64,000 nucleotides of DNA from NCBI GenBank assembly GCA_018136815.1, contig CM030932.1:2773019-2837018 (forward strand), read 5' to 3'. The position numbers and the translations under genes were made by a program. Position 1 is the stretch's first letter. Each line of letters begins with the position of its first letter. Source of the stretch: Isochrysis galbana. Lineage: Eukaryota > Haptophyta > Isochrysidales > Isochrysidaceae. The notes under the pieces were generated by a model, which worked only from the letters and a program-made list of their open reading frames with translations, had not been told where the DNA came from and did not search any database. Below are positions 9,728-20,884 of this stretch, in pieces.

Positions 9728-10163
9728 CCCACCCCCCTCTTCCCCCCCCCCCCCCTCCCTCCCTCTCTCGGGAAGCAGCGGTAGGGTGCGCGCGACAGCG
9801 CCGTTCGTCTCAGCCGCAACCTCAGTGGGTGGGGGAAGGAAGGGGAGGACGGCGGAAATAGATGGTGGGCGGCGGCGGCTCAGATGGCGAGAACAGGGGC
9901 GGTGCGCTGAGCAGCCAGGTGCAGGTCAGGTGGCGGCTGGAGGAGCGGCAAGCGTCGGTGAGAGCCAAAGGTGGTGGGGCTGGGAACGAAGAGGGAGGGC
10001 GGTCGGTACGGCGCGCCAGCACCGCACAGAGGTGGAGCGCCGGCTTTCATTGGAAGAGGGCGGCAGGGTCGGCGCGGCGACTGACAAGTTGGCAGAGTTG
10101 GTCGCTGGCCGCACCTGTCACCTGTGGCAGGCGGCGAAGGTGCATGCGCTAGAGCTCAGTGTG

Positions 10164-10590
10164 CGGGGCCGCCCGTGCGCGGCGCGCGCGAGCGCGGCGT
10201 GCGCGCGTGCGCGCAGGACTAGGCGCGCTTGAGCGCGGCGTGCGCGCGGGACAGCGGCCACCACCACCACACCACCACGCGCGCGGATCGCGACGCGTGC
10301 GTGGGCTTGGGGTTGTGAACACCGATAGCGGCTCGCCATCTCGCCATCGGCCGAGGGGAGGAGAGGGGGCAGCGGCGGCGGCGGCCTGCTACGTATGCGT
10401 AGGACGCAGGACGCGGAGGAGCGAGGAGCGGAGGCGGAGGCGTTCCGCGCGGGGGGGAAAGGCCCCCTTGCGGTATATGTGGCCCCACTGTTTTTCGCAC
10501 TGTTTTTTACTGTTTTTTTTCGATTCCCAAAAACAGCTGTTTTTAATATTTTTCTAGCCCTCACCCGCTGTTTTTCACAGCTAGGACCAC
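10164..10590. other. Unassigned GC-rich spacer with a palindrome
   Basis: GC-rich, CpG-rich sequence without a supported gene. A perfect 16-bp palindrome AAAAACAGCTGTTTTT lies at 10529-10544 in a T-rich patch. Confidence 0.4.
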
Positions 10591-10727
10591 CTCCATCTCC
10601 GCCACCACCCTCGCCTCCTCCTCCGTCTCCGCCACCACCCTCGCCTCCTCCTCCGTCTCCGCCACCACCCTCGCCTCCTCCTCCGTCTCCGCCACCACCC
10701 TCGCCTCCTCCTCCGTCTCCGCCACGA
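10591..10727 (+). repeat. 30-bp minisatellite (Pro-Pro-Pro-Ser type)
   Basis: About 4.6 units of a 30-bp repeat (CTCCGCCACCACCCTCGCCT followed by CCTCCTCCGT). One frame would encode PPPPS repeats as in hydroxyproline-rich algal wall proteins, but no start or flanking domain supports a gene. The miniature LTR element is inserted at its right edge. Confidence 0.75.
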
Positions 10728-12239
10728 TGTGGAAATCAAAGCCGTAGCTTGGATTGTAACGAGGTGAACGAGATGTAACGAGATGGCCTGATGGCCCGAC
10801 GACGAGATGAACGAGATGGCCTTGATGGCCCGACGAGATGAACGAGATGGCCTTGATGGCCCGACGAGATGAACGAGATTTTCGGGTAACGGAACTGGAC
10901 GAGGAGTTTCCCCACTAAGCTTGGTCGTAATGCGGTGAAACCGTTTTTTCGAGACAAGCGGGAAACCGGGGCGGAAGGAACTGGCAAGGAAGTCGGCAGG
11001 AAGGCAGAGGAAATGTCTTGGCAAGGGCGACGGAGGCAGGATTTTAACGGTAGACGGAGTGCAGGATTTTAACGGTAGGAAGAGGCAGGATTTTTACCGT
11101 AGAAGAAGAGCGTGGAATTTTAATGGTAGAAGAAGAGTGCGGAATTTAACTGTAGAAGAAGAGCGGAGAGGAGAAGGAGCGGGGCTCGAACTGCAGAGCG
11201 CTCCGTCCGGACTCGAACTCGCGACCCAGAGCAAAAGGTTGGTGGAGGCGGTGGGTTGAACCACTATGCCACGCGAGAGTTTACGTAGCCATAGGGCCGA
11301 TGGGAAGGGCTGAGAACCGCCCTATATACTCTGGGTTTTTTTTCTCTCTTCTTTTTCACTCTTCTTCTTCTTTCTTCCTCTGTTCTTTTTACTGTTTACT
11401 TTTTTTTTACTGTTATTTCTTTTTGCCTCTGAGACATCGCGAATGCGACACCCCCCGACTTAATCACGAGCGTCCTCGCGAGCCTTCTGCAAGCGGAATC
11501 CTTATGTCTCTAAATTGTGGAAATCAAAGCCGTAGCTTGGATTGTAACGAGGTGAACGAGATGTAACGAGATGGCCTGATGGCCCGACGACGAGATGAAC
11601 GAGATGGCCTTGATGGCCCGACGAGATGAACGAGATGGCCTTGATGGCCCGACGAGATGAACGAGATTTTCGGGTAACGGAACTGGACGAGGAGTTTCCC
11701 CACTAAGCTTGGTCGTAATGCGGTGAAACCGTTTTTCGAGACAAGCGGGAAACCGGGGCGGAAGGAACTGGCAAGGAAGTCGGCAGGAAGGCAGAGGAAA
11801 TGTCTTGGCAAGGGCGACGGAGGCAGGATTTTAACGGTAGACGGAGTGCAGGATTTTAACGGTAGGAAGAGGCAGGATTTTTACCGTAGAAGAAGAGCGT
11901 GGAATTTTAATGGTAGAAGAAGAGTGCGGAATTTAACTGTAGAAGAAGAGCGGAGAGGAGAAGGAGCGGGGCTCGAACTGCAGAGCGCTCCGTCCGGACT
12001 CGAACTCGCGACCCAGAGCAAAAGGTTGGTGGAGGCGGTGGGTTGAACCACTATGCCACGCGAGAGTTTACGTAGCCATAGGGCCGATGGGAAGGGCTGA
12101 GAACCGCCCTATATACTCTGGGTTTTTTTTCTCTCTTCTTTTTCACTCTTCTTCTTCTTTCTTCCTCTGTTCTTTTTACTGTTTACTTTTTTTTTTTACT
12201 GTTATTTCTTTTTGCCTCTGAGACATCGCGAATGCGACA
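10728..12239 (-). mobile_element. Miniature LTR retroelement (TRIM-like) fossil with 5-bp TSD
   Basis: Two near-identical LTRs of about 723 bp (10728-11450 and 11516-12239) run TGTCGC...TCCACA when read on the minus strand and enclose only 65 bp (11451-11515). The 5-bp duplication CACGA lies at 10723-10727 and 12240-12244. The interior ends in the same 'CGTGATTAAGTCGGGGGG' purine-rich stretch that precedes the 3' LTR of the chromovirus-type fossil at 50007-53770. The element has no coding capacity. The near identity of the LTRs suggests a young insertion. Confidence 0.88.
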
Positions 12240-12244
12240 CACGA

Positions 12245-12400
12245 AGGGTCTGGGTCAGATTGTTGAATGCCCAGCCCCTGCCAGAAGGCAGGGGCTGACT
12301 GAGGTTGATTGTACGGGCCAACCCCGGGGGGTGTCCGCGATGGAGAGGGGGGGCCGCGAGGCCCCCATTGACCCCCACTTATAATTTATAAAAGTAGGTT
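12245..12400 (+). repeat. Family B 3' fragment
   Basis: Carries the B hairpin (AGCCCCTGCC-AGAA-GGCAGGGGCT, 12273-12296), the 'GGGGTGTCCGCGATGGAGAG' block and a 'CCCCACTTATAATTTATAAAAGTAGG' end. Confidence 0.7.
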
Positions 12401-12406
12401 CCACAA

Positions 12407-12700
12407 CTATCTTTTAAAAGATAGGGTCATGGAGCGCGCGTCGCTCCTCTCCTCTCCTGCCGTCTGCCGTCACCCCCGCCGCGCCGGCCGATCGGGCCAT
12501 CGGGCCTCGACCAACGCTGCGCCGCCGAAGCGCGCGAGAGCCACACCCAAGGCTAACCAGGTGAGCACGAGCCACAGCCCGTGCCACCACCAGCAAGCCC
12601 CATACCAACACGGCCACCATGGCCACCATGGCCATACAGACCAGCTCCTCCCTCCTCCCTCCAGCCACCTGTGGCCGACCCAAAAGTGGGCCTGGGGGCG
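12407..12700 (+). repeat. Family D head with perfect terminal palindrome
   Basis: Begins with the 18-bp palindrome CTATCTTTTAAAAGATAG (12407-12424), then GGTCATGGAGCGCGCGTCGC, as in the reverse copy at 56360-56460. The frame from 12429 starts MERAS like the copies at 486 and 45874, but the similarity fades quickly. Sequence from 12701 to 12970 is unassigned. Confidence 0.6.
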
Positions 12701-12971
12701 TCGACAAAACGCCTCTTACTTATATCTTATAGGGAAAGCGGAAAGCCTCCGGGCTGGGCCCCTACATGCACAGTCGCGGCCTTGGCCTCGTGCGCGAGCA
12801 CAAGACACAGGCCCGACCAGACAACTCAACCCTCCCCAACAGAGGCCTGCGCATCAAAAGCTTCAATGCAAGATACAAGCAAGACGCATAGACTCGCGAT
12901 TCCGTTAAGGTTAAGAACCCTGGTAGTGTGTAGTGTAACGGCCCGCACTCGCCATTATCCATTATCTTCGT

Positions 12972-13183
12972 TGGCTACTAAATGCTCGAGAACGATTCCT
13001 TCACCGCATATCCGTCCCGCACTGGATCTCCACATCAAAGATGACAGCTGATATCTTTACCAAATGTCTAGACAAGACATCGTTCCTACGTCATCGTCGT
13101 GACCTATTGAATGAAAATGCCTAACTGTTCAACGATGTCGCTGTGGGGGAGTGTTTGAATACAAGTCGTGTTTTGTTGTAGAT
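12972..13183 (+). mobile_element. Ty1/copia-type fossil, pol 3' end
   Basis: A short reading frame ending near 13123 matches the C-terminal end of copia-type RNase H (HWISTSKMTADIFTKCLDK is the typical 'ADIFTK' region). It is followed by a purine-rich GTGGGGGAG and a possible LTR start TGTTTGAATAC before the assembly gap. Only this end piece is present, so the copy is a broken fossil. Confidence 0.75.
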
Positions 13184-13283
13184 NNNNNNNNNNNNNNNNN
13201 NNNNNNNNNNNNNNNNNNNNNNNNNNNNNNNNNNNNNNNNNNNNNNNNNNNNNNNNNNNNNNNNNNNNNNNNNNNNNNNNNNN
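13184..13283. other. Assembly gap (100 N)
   Basis: A run of 100 N of placeholder length. The rest of the copia-type end and the start of the next locus are hidden. Confidence 0.99.
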
Positions 13284-13309
13284 CTCAGGGTGGGGTTTAC
13301 TGCTTTAGG

Positions 13310-14390
13310 TTTTCATGAATAAGAATAAAAGGGTGCGAATACCGAGTGCAAGGGCTTTAGCTCAATAGAACTTGTCGCCTGGAAAGACCTTTCTTTCTCT
13401 ACGTAGCTCAGCGACTGGTACCACCTTACATGTGGGGAGGCAAGAAACTCTGCCGCCTCACCAGTGCCGGGGGGGGCGAAACGCTGCGGTTCCCATCGCA
13501 TAGCTTTTCTTGCAAAAATCATCAAGGACAACAAGCAAAGCCAAGCAGATAACAAGGGCATACAAAGCAGAGAGAAGAGATTCGATAGGCTGCCGGGCTA
13601 GGCAAGGGGGAGACGACGAATTCAAGCACGAGCAATAGCGGAGCACCAATCGGCTGTGCTAATCTACTTCACCTCGAGCTAGAAAGCAATGTAGAAGAGG
13701 GAGAGATGGGTAGATCGTACGGCCTTTCTGGGGTGGCTGCAAAAAGAGTGCGCAGAGGTAGAGCGCGGAGGCAGAGGGCGACCCTCCTCCTCATCGTAAG
13801 ACGTAAGCAAGACGCTACCAATGGCAAGGCATACGCAGAGGCCGGTCACTATCATTATCACGTCGTCCGTGAGCGTGAGAAGGTCACGTTGTGGCTAATG
13901 GATCAATCAGGGCTGAACTCACTGAAGTGGTCAGAGAGATCATCTGCCATCGGTCAGAATTGCGGGCGAATTAATAGCTGACACGGCATACAAATGGAGA
14001 CCGCAGCATAGCCAGTCGATAATTCAGGGAGGGAACTCTCTGCAAAAAGTCCATGGGTTGCGGCCCTCGAGCAGAGAAGTCGGGTACACGGCGGCATGTT
14101 CACGACAAGTAGGCAATCAACTCGGGTCTCATCACAATAACGATGTCGTCCATCGTGCCATCAAGAGTGCACCTAAATAGACGACGCGTTGGCGCGAGTG
14201 TACGTTCCTCAACTTGAGCGGCGAAGCCGCGGCAGACTCTTGGAATCTCAACGCCGTATTGCGCCGCCGTTGTGCGAAGCATGCCGTGGCTGGGCTCTTC
14301 TTCAGGCACGTAGGCGGCTGGTCTAGAGCTCGAAAGCAGCTAGCTCTATGGAGTCGTCTTGGAAGTGCACCGATGAGTCCCGCCTTACTG
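13310..14390 (-). CDS. Possible multi-exon membrane protein, minus strand
   Basis: Three minus-strand segments look protein-like but lie in different frames: 14309-14100 (PEEEPSHGMLRTTAAQYGVE, then LFRCTLDGTMDDIVIVM), about 13893-13690 (LTDDVIMIVTGLCVCLAIGS, then VLLTSYDEEEG, one membrane segment) and 13600-13458 (QPIESLLSALYALVICLALL, then VVLDDFCKK, a second segment). They could be exons of one small membrane protein, but I could not fix the splice sites. No family is recognised. The sequence is less GC-rich than its neighbours. Confidence 0.3.
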
Positions 14391-14594
14391 GTGCAAGCAT
14401 CACAAGAAAGAGGAGCCGGATTAAGGACAGTGGGCGGGTCGTGTCAAGAGACGTAAGGACATTAGTCCCCTTACGTGCCCACTTGCGTCCGGTCACAGCA
14501 CGAGGCCAGCAGGCCAGCTGCGAGGATCTAGCAGCTGTCCTCAAGACCAGGTGTTCACATGGCCACCCTCTCGACAATCGCATGCACCATCGAA

Positions 14595-17500
14595 TCAGTT
14601 CGGCCTCGCACGCCAGCCGCCGCCGCCACCCCCGCCTGCATTGCGGTAACCACCGCTTCCACCGCGGTAGTCACCGCCGCCACCGCGGCCGTATGAACCG
14701 CCGCTACGGGAGCCACCGCGGTCGCCACCGAAGGAGCGACCGCCGCCGCCATAGCCACCACGGTCGCCGCGGAAGCCACCGCCGCCGCCATAGCCACCGC
14801 CGCCGCGGAAGCCACCACGGCCGCGCCCGAAGGCACCGCCACTTCCACGGCCACGGCCGGTACCAAGCGCGCGGAGCTCTGGCAGCTCAACGCATAGAGC
14901 GAGTGTAAGGCGGCCTTCTTGAATCAGGCTGGGACGTCCACGAAGATCAGCTTCACCAGAGGGCTGGAAGTCGTCGAACGCGTCGACCACCGCGTCGGCC
15001 ATTTCGGAGGGGAGATCGAAAAACAGCTGTCATTTGGGGGGGGGGGGGGGAGGTGAGCGACCGCGAGCGCCACCTGAGAGATCTGGATGGAAGGGGTTGG
15101 TGCTGTGGGCCAAGTAACGGTGTGCCGTTGAGATGTGAGACGGTTGAGTCTACCAGCAGCCAACCAAAAGCAAGAATGACCGCCGGCCTATCACACCGCC
15201 CTAGCACTTTTATTGGCCACGATGACGACCAACGGCGAGCGGTGGAATGGCGCTGCCGTGGCGCTTTTTTTTTGCGGCCGCTTGTGAGGTTGTGGGGTGG
15301 GCCTCAGTGGATGAGGAGGCTAGCAACGCCGCTGCCTCCCAACGGCCCTATCGAACGTGCCCTAATTCTCCAGCGTTGACACAGCGAAGGCGGCTGGCGA
15401 GCAGGCTCACCGTTGTCCCGTCTACAGCAGTGCGGATCTTCCCAATCGCATCAGCGGTGCGCTCGTTCTCGAACGTTGGAAGGATGTGGGCAACGGCGGC
15501 GATGGCGTCAGCGGTGCTGAGCGGCGTGCCGTCGGTTGAGGTGAGTTGAAGCGTCTTGACATTCTCCTCGCCAGTCAGCAGCGAGTGCTGGGCAAAGTCG
15601 GATTGTCCAGCGACGACAGCACACATGGCTGCGATGCGCTGAAGCGCGTCCTTGGACTGCGATGGGGCGGGCGTGATGGCGCATGTTGAGCGGTTGCGCA
15701 GAAGTGCTGGGTTGAGGGTGACGGACGTTCTAGCCAACAGTATGGCCGTCATGAGATGCATGAGAGTGCGTCCAAGCCTGTGGGCGCGCAATGGTGCAAA
15801 TCCACCTCGAGCAGCTCTTGAGCGACCTCCATGAAGTAGGGTAGCAGCTTGGAGTCAACGGTATCGATGCGCTTGGGAACGAGTGACGCGGCGGCCGACA
15901 TGACGGTCTGCACCGAGGGCGGGCCCTGCTTGCCAAACTTGATCCCGGTGCGGCGCTCGAGGTTCTGCAAGTCGCGGCGCTCTCGCTCCGAGTGCAGCAG
16001 GATGGCAACGCCAGCGCGCCCAGCACGGCCCGTGCGGCCCGAGCGGTGGACATATGATTCAGGATCTTGGGGCATCCTGCAAGCGGCAGCAGGGCAGACG
16101 GCGAGTGTGAGCTGGGGTCGAGGTGCCACACGGTGGAGGGCAGCCACCAAGTGCCGAGGCCGGCACACGCAGCGGGCCTCGCCTGTACTGAACGATCAGG
16201 TCGACGCCCTGGATGTCTATGCCTCGTGCCGCCACATCTGTGGCCACGAGCACGGAGAAATGGCCCTCACGGAACTTTTGGAGCGTGGTCTCGCGCAACT
16301 TTTGCGAGATGTCACCGTGGAGCGGCTGCGCGCCAAGCGGCGCGAGAGCGGCCGAGACGCATAGGTCATCGACCTCGCGCTTGGTGGCAGTGAAGACGAT
16401 GCAGCGCGTGTCTTTGCCCTTGGCGTGGACAGAGATCAAGTCGGCAAGGGTGCGGGCGCGCGAGGCATCGGCGTCAGGCGTAAGCACTGCGATGTGCTCG
16501 ACGGTCGAGGCGGCTTCCGACTTTCCGTTGCCGACCACGTCGATGAGTCGTGGCTCAGTGAGGTACTCGCGCGCGACCGACTTGACCCAGGGCGGATGAG
16601 TTGCTGAGAAAAGAACGGTTTGGCGGAGCTCGTTGTCAGTGGCTTGGAGGATGGTCTCGACGTCCTCCTTGAAGCCCATGTTGAGCATCTCATCCGCCTC
16701 GTCGAGCACAGAAAACTCCACTTGGGAGAGGTCGAGGGTGCCTTCGTTTAGGTGATCGATGATGCGTCCAGGCGTACCGACGATGATGTCGACGCCGTCG
16801 CGCAGCACGCGCTGCTGCGGTGGGTACGGAACGCCGCCATGGAAGAGGGCGCACCTGAGGCGGTGAGGCCCAGCGAGCATGTCGCACACCTCGGCGACCT
16901 GCCGCGCGAGCTCGCGCGTTGGCGTGAGCACGAGCATGCGCGGCTTGCGGCCGCGTGCCAGCCGGTCGCCCGGCTCGGTCTGAGCGGCCATCGCCTGGAT
17001 GAGTGGCAGCGCGAAGGCCAGCGTCTTGCCCGTGCCCGTCCGCGAGCGTGCAAGCATATCGGAGCCACCCTTGAGTAGGTTGTAGCTCTGCGCTTGGATG
17101 GGCGTGAAATTGATGATGCCCTTTTCGGCGAGGATGGAGACAGTCTTGGGGTCGATGTCGAAGGAGGAGATGAGCGGGCGCGTTGGGTCACCCAACTCGC
17201 CAAGGGTATCCTCCGCTGCCGAAGGCGGCTTCTCTGCAGCAAGCGCCTCCTCGAGCATAGCAGTCGGGTCTAATTCAATCCGGCTAAGAGGTGCAGCGGC
17301 CTCGACAATCTCGGTGAGGGAAATCTGGAATCGGTGGCGGGGGAAGCGGGGTGCGTCGAGTCTGGCAGCACTGCAACGCGCGCTGGGGCCGACTAAGCCT
17401 GTCCACACAAACACCACCGCCGCTCCCCTCCCTCTGTTTGTGTCGTGTTTGTGTTTGTGGCAAGGGACGGATCGAACGGGGCGCAGTCAGCTGCTGCTGT

Positions 17501-17795
17501 CTTCCTCCGAGATTCCTAAGCACTCTCTCTCACGCCCTCTTGCCTCTCTCGCTCGCTCTCGCTCTCTCGCTCTTGCCCTAGCCACTCGGATCTCCCCTCA
17601 CCGTCCTATCTCTCTCCCTCCCCCCACCCTCGTCCCCCCCTTCCCCTCCAGGGCCTCTTTCACCTGGTCGATGGGGGAGGAAAAGCCGTTGGCCGGCGCG
17701 GTGGCGAGCGGGTGTGCCGCGCGGCGCAGCATGGGGGCGGGCGGCCTGCCGCCCAGCAGCGCGGTGGCGCCGCTCAGCAGGACGAGGGCGAGCAT
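14595..17795 (-). CDS. Plastid-type DEAD-box RNA helicase (RH3/GUCT class), five exons
   Basis: Exons are 17795-17664, 17324-16183, 16076-15806, 15656-15411 and 15026-14595, giving about 740 residues, close to plant RH3. Exon 1 is a leader ([20 protein letters not shown]) that resembles a signal peptide plus transit peptide. Exons 2 and 3 carry the helicase core: Q motif (FTPIQAQSY), motif I (SRTGTGKT), PTRELA, GTPGR, DEAD (VLDEADEML), [13 protein letters not shown] and [10 protein letters not shown]. Exons 4 and 5 carry a GUCT domain ([29 protein letters not shown]) and an RGG-rich tail. Family members remodel chloroplast RNA and support group II intron splicing and ribosome assembly. Introns are 339, 106, 149 and 384 bp. 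The second reads best with a GC donor, because the GT alternative deletes two conserved positions before [11 protein letters not shown]. An extra short intron in the last exon is possible. Confidence 0.9.
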
Positions 17796-18102
17796 TGCGG
17801 AGACGAGGGAGAGGGAGAAACGAGAGGGGGAGGCGAGCGTGCGGGGAGTCGGTGGTGAGAGAGACTGTGAGGGTACTTACGTAGAAGTGGATGGCGGGCG
17901 AGGTCGTCGGTGGAGCCCAAGAGGAAGCCTCAGGAAACCGTCGGTTCCTTAAAGAAGAGAAGTGGAGCGGTTAGAGAATCAGGGGCCTTCTTCGTCGAGG
18001 TCCTGGTGGGCTTCTTCCCTCCCCCTCCTCCCCGAGAAGAGAGAGGGGGGGAAGGGGGAGCGAGGCAAAAAGCTTTGGACTGTCACGAGGCAGTCCTCGA
18101 GG

Positions 18103-18175
<73 letters not shown>

Positions 18176-18744
18176 AGAATCGATGAGCCAGCGCAAGAGA
18201 GACGTCAGAAATCGCGAGGATCGGCCGTCAGGACTCGAGAAGGTGCGAGGCTCTGTCAGAGGGCCTTTTTCTCCTTCTCCAGAGGTTCACTTCTTCACAT
18301 CTTCAGGAAGCTTCTACCGCTTCCCCCAACGACGGTCTCGCGTGGTCTCACGGTGGTTCTCCCCCGCCAGACAGAGATCTCCCTGTGCTCGAGAAGAAGA
18401 GAGAAGGCTGGGCCTCTTTCTTCCCTAGACCCGCCCCCCCCCCCCACCCCCACCCCTCTCTCTGCGGTTCTTCTCGTCCTCTCTTTTCGGAGGAGAGCTC
18501 TGCACCAGAGAAACCGCTGCAGAGAGAAACGGGAAAAGGGGCACGGAAGCAGGCCACACACACTCGAGAGGACCCCCCCTCCCCTGTATCTTCCTCCTCG
18601 GCTGAGAGAGAGAGAGGGAGAGAGAGAGAGAGAGAGGAAAAAGGAGAGAAGAGACGAGAAGGGGGAGAAGAGGAGCTCGCCCTCGCGCGCTCGCCGCGGG
18701 CCACGCAGCCGGTGGGCGCACCGTAGAAAGTAAAGGGAAGAGGG
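17796..18744. other. Intergenic region with GA microsatellite
   Basis: Includes an uninterrupted (GA)n tract at about 18107-18173 and purine- or pyrimidine-rich low-complexity blocks. A splice-like exon (17951-17883, donor GTAAGT) could be untranslated, but no coding frame is convincing. Confidence 0.4.
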
Positions 18745-20170
18745 CGCTGCTCTGTACTCAGTCTCGCCCTGGTGCCGCAGCACGGACCACCAGGGCGACA
18801 GCGTGAGCAGCGCGCGCATGGCGGCGACCTGTAGATTTCAGGAGTTAAAAAAGCATCCCAAGATTCTGGGCTAACACCTACTAAGTCTAGGTTTCCCTGC
18901 CTCTCCACCGACATCGCCCTTTCTCCCATCTCTCCAGCTCCTCCCCTTTCCCTTTCCCCCTTCATTCCTTTTTCTTCGGTTTCCGTTTCCGGGCTCCAGC
19001 CCAGGTGCACTACCTTCGGCCTGGTAGGGCCTGGTTCAGAGTTGTCGCATTCGCGAATCGACGCTCGTTACATAGGACATAGGCTTCGCTCTTCTCTTCG
19101 TCGTTCGGCATTTATCGTTATAATTCTCTGCTTTTGCTTTCTCTCGTTCTCGGTCAAAAGCTTCGCTTGGACGCATGGGATCTTGGGTTGTGGAGCGCCC
19201 TCTCTCTTACTCTCGAAGAGAAGGGACGTTTCCCCACCTTTCTTCCTCCCAGGCGCCTCGCCAATAGGTTTTTAATTCGCTATCTTCCCCGCGTTTCTCT
19301 ATCTACTTCAGTGATTGCAATCAGGTTTAATTTGCGACCTCTTCGTATCTCCCCCTTAGACACATCGCACTTCTTTCGTCTTATTCGATAGGTCTCTTGG
19401 AATCCTGCGCGGCAGGATTGCCCCTCGTTTCCGTTATGGTGCGATTCCCCTTCCAGACGAGATCGCCGACAGATCGCCCGTTGATCGTGGTCCGTCGTCG
19501 TCTGAACGGAGTGTTTGGGTTTGATTTTAGTCGAGTTATGTGAGAAAGTCGTGGGGCGAGAGTCGGAGTGTTTTCCTGGGTGTCCGTGTCCGTCGTCCTG
19601 TCGTCAGTCGTCATCCGTCGCTCTCGCTCTCGTCGCTCTCGCTCTCCTCGCTCTCGCTCTCGTCGCTCTCGCTCTCGTAACACTCATACCCTACAAACTC
19701 GCCTCTCCTCGCCAGCCCCTGCCATCACAGCGTCACAGCCCTCCTCTCACTCGCCCTCGCCTCTCGCCGCTCGCTCGACGTCGCTTTCGCCGCCGTCCTC
19801 GCGTCCTCGCCCTCGCCGAAGCCCGCCTGCCCACCTTCCTCTGCTGACGGGCTTCAGCCCATCAGCGTCTCCGAAGTCGTCTAGGCGGCTTGCCTTCATT
19901 TGGTCTCCTTTCCCTCAGGGTTTCTTCCCCTCCCTGTGGGGACTCTCACCCTACCATGAGCCCCCCCGCGAGCACCCCCAAGGAGAGGCCCAGGAGCACC
20001 CCGTACGCGACCAGAACGGCGTCGCCTTGGCTCGGTATGAGGGCGCGCCCCGAGAGGGCCTCCTTCGACAAGGATTCATTGTGGTGACGTTGGTGAACAT
20101 CTCGAGGAGACGAGGAGAAAAATAAGTCGTTAGAGCTAGCATTCTCCCACCGAGTTTCACTCCTGGACAT
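18745..20170 (-). CDS. Possible membrane protein exons
   Basis: An upstream minus-strand segment ending at 19955 reads ALIPSQGDAVLVAYGVLLGL and then a strongly hydrophobic SLGVLAGGLM before a GT donor. An AG acceptor at 18829-18830 opens a segment in phase reading VAAMRALLTLSPWWSVLRHQ. Joined, these give one long hydrophobic stretch followed by a charged part, as in small membrane-protein precursors. The intron would be about 1.1 kb and would contain the family G fragment. Start and end are not determined and no family is recognised. Confidence 0.33.
18843..19050 (+). repeat. Family G repeat fragment
   Basis: Begins AAAAAAGCATCCCAAGATTC, has the CACCGACATCGCCC block and the 'TTTCTTCGGTTTCCG' block, and ends in a 'GTGCACTACCTTCGGCC' segment shared with 48960-49300 and the reverse copy at 60110-60345. 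Confidence 0.5.
19618..19680 (+). repeat. TCGCTCTCG short tandem repeat
   Basis: Seven or so imperfect TCGCTCTCG units in a pyrimidine-rich stretch. The rest of 19051-19945 has no supported gene. Confidence 0.6.
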
Positions 20171-20293
20171 GCCTCTTTGAATTTACGAGAGAAGAAAGCG
20201 CGCGCGCGCCGCCGCGCGCATTCTGTCAGATTGACCCCTCGCGCGAGCGGTGGGAGGGGGAAAGCGCGCGCACGCGCGCAGTGGGGGGAGGGA

Positions 20294-20884
20294 ATGACGT
20301 GCGCTACCGGGCAGCCCTTCGCGGTGCGCGCGCGCGGCCTCGCCTTCACGCAGTGCCTCCACGAGGGCGCCGACACCATCGGCGACTACGTGCGCAAGCA
20401 CGGGCGATGGACGGCCATTGCCGCCGCCGCCCTCGCCGCCTCCCCCCTCTCAGCCACCTCCCTCGACTCCTCCCTCTCCACCGCCATCATCCCCTCCTCC
20501 CTCGTCGCCACCACCATCTATTCCTCCCCATCCACCTCCACCGCCACCCTTCATCCCTCCCTCGTCGCCCCCACCATCGATTTATCCCTTTCCATCACTA
20601 CCCTCCACTCCGACAAGCGCTTCACGCTCGCGCACAACGCCTTGACTGGTGAAGACGTCACGCTCGAGCTCTCGGACGAGGTCTGGGTCGACGGAGGATG
20701 GGCCCCCATGCCGACCGGCTACCCGCGCGCCGAGCTGCCTCGGCGGCCAAGCAGCCACCCGCGTCAAAAAATCAAGCGCCCCCCCCCCGAAAAAAATAAA
20801 AAGCACCCCAAAAACAAAAGGCGCTCCCGTGTGCGTGCGAGCCTAAATTGTAACAATGGGGAACGCCCCCGGGCGCGTCGATAG
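20294..20884 (+). CDS. Hypothetical protein, Ser/Thr/Pro-rich with basic tail
   Basis: An ATG at 20294 opens a frame of 196 codons. The first 45 residues (including CLHEGADTIGDYVRKHGRW) look ordinary. The middle is a Ser/Thr/Pro-rich low-complexity block, followed by a more normal segment (TLAHNALTGEDVTLELSDEV), and the C-terminus is very basic (KNKKHPKNKRR). It overlaps the next frame by 29 bp. An A-rich stretch inside the tail-coding part (about 20765-20815) is repeated at 21779-21830, so the last part may be regulatory or untranslated rather than coding. No family is recognised. Confidence 0.35.
   Translation: MTCATGQPFAVRARGLAFTQCLHEGADTIGDYVRKHGRWTAIAAAALAASPLSATSLDSSLSTAIIPSSLVATTIYSSPSTSTATLHPSLVAPTIDLSLSITTLHSDKRFTLAHNALTGEDVTLELSDEVWVDGGWAPMPTGYPRAELPRRPSSHPRQKIKRPPPEKNKKHPKNKRRSRVRASLNCNNGERPRARR

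Larger units (their letters stand above)
5886..10163 (+). repeat. Family E repeat, split by a LINE
   Basis: The left part (5886-6111) carries repeated CTATCGGGGGG/CCCCCCGATAG arms and runs into (CT)n. The right part (about 9728-10163) resumes in (CT)n and C-runs and continues through 'CTCTCGGGAAGCAGCGGTAGGG' to 'CGCTAGAGCTCAGTGTGCGG'. An uninterrupted reverse-complement copy is at 57104-58078, where the two parts are joined by (GA)n alone. A third copy of the first 100 bp is at 56485-56588. No protein is supported. Confidence 0.85.

Noticed and set aside
10395-10778. PPPPS-repeat reading frame, like a hydroxyproline-rich wall protein
   Set aside because: It is a 30-bp minisatellite read in one frame; the flanks do not encode a recognisable domain and the frame enters an LTR.
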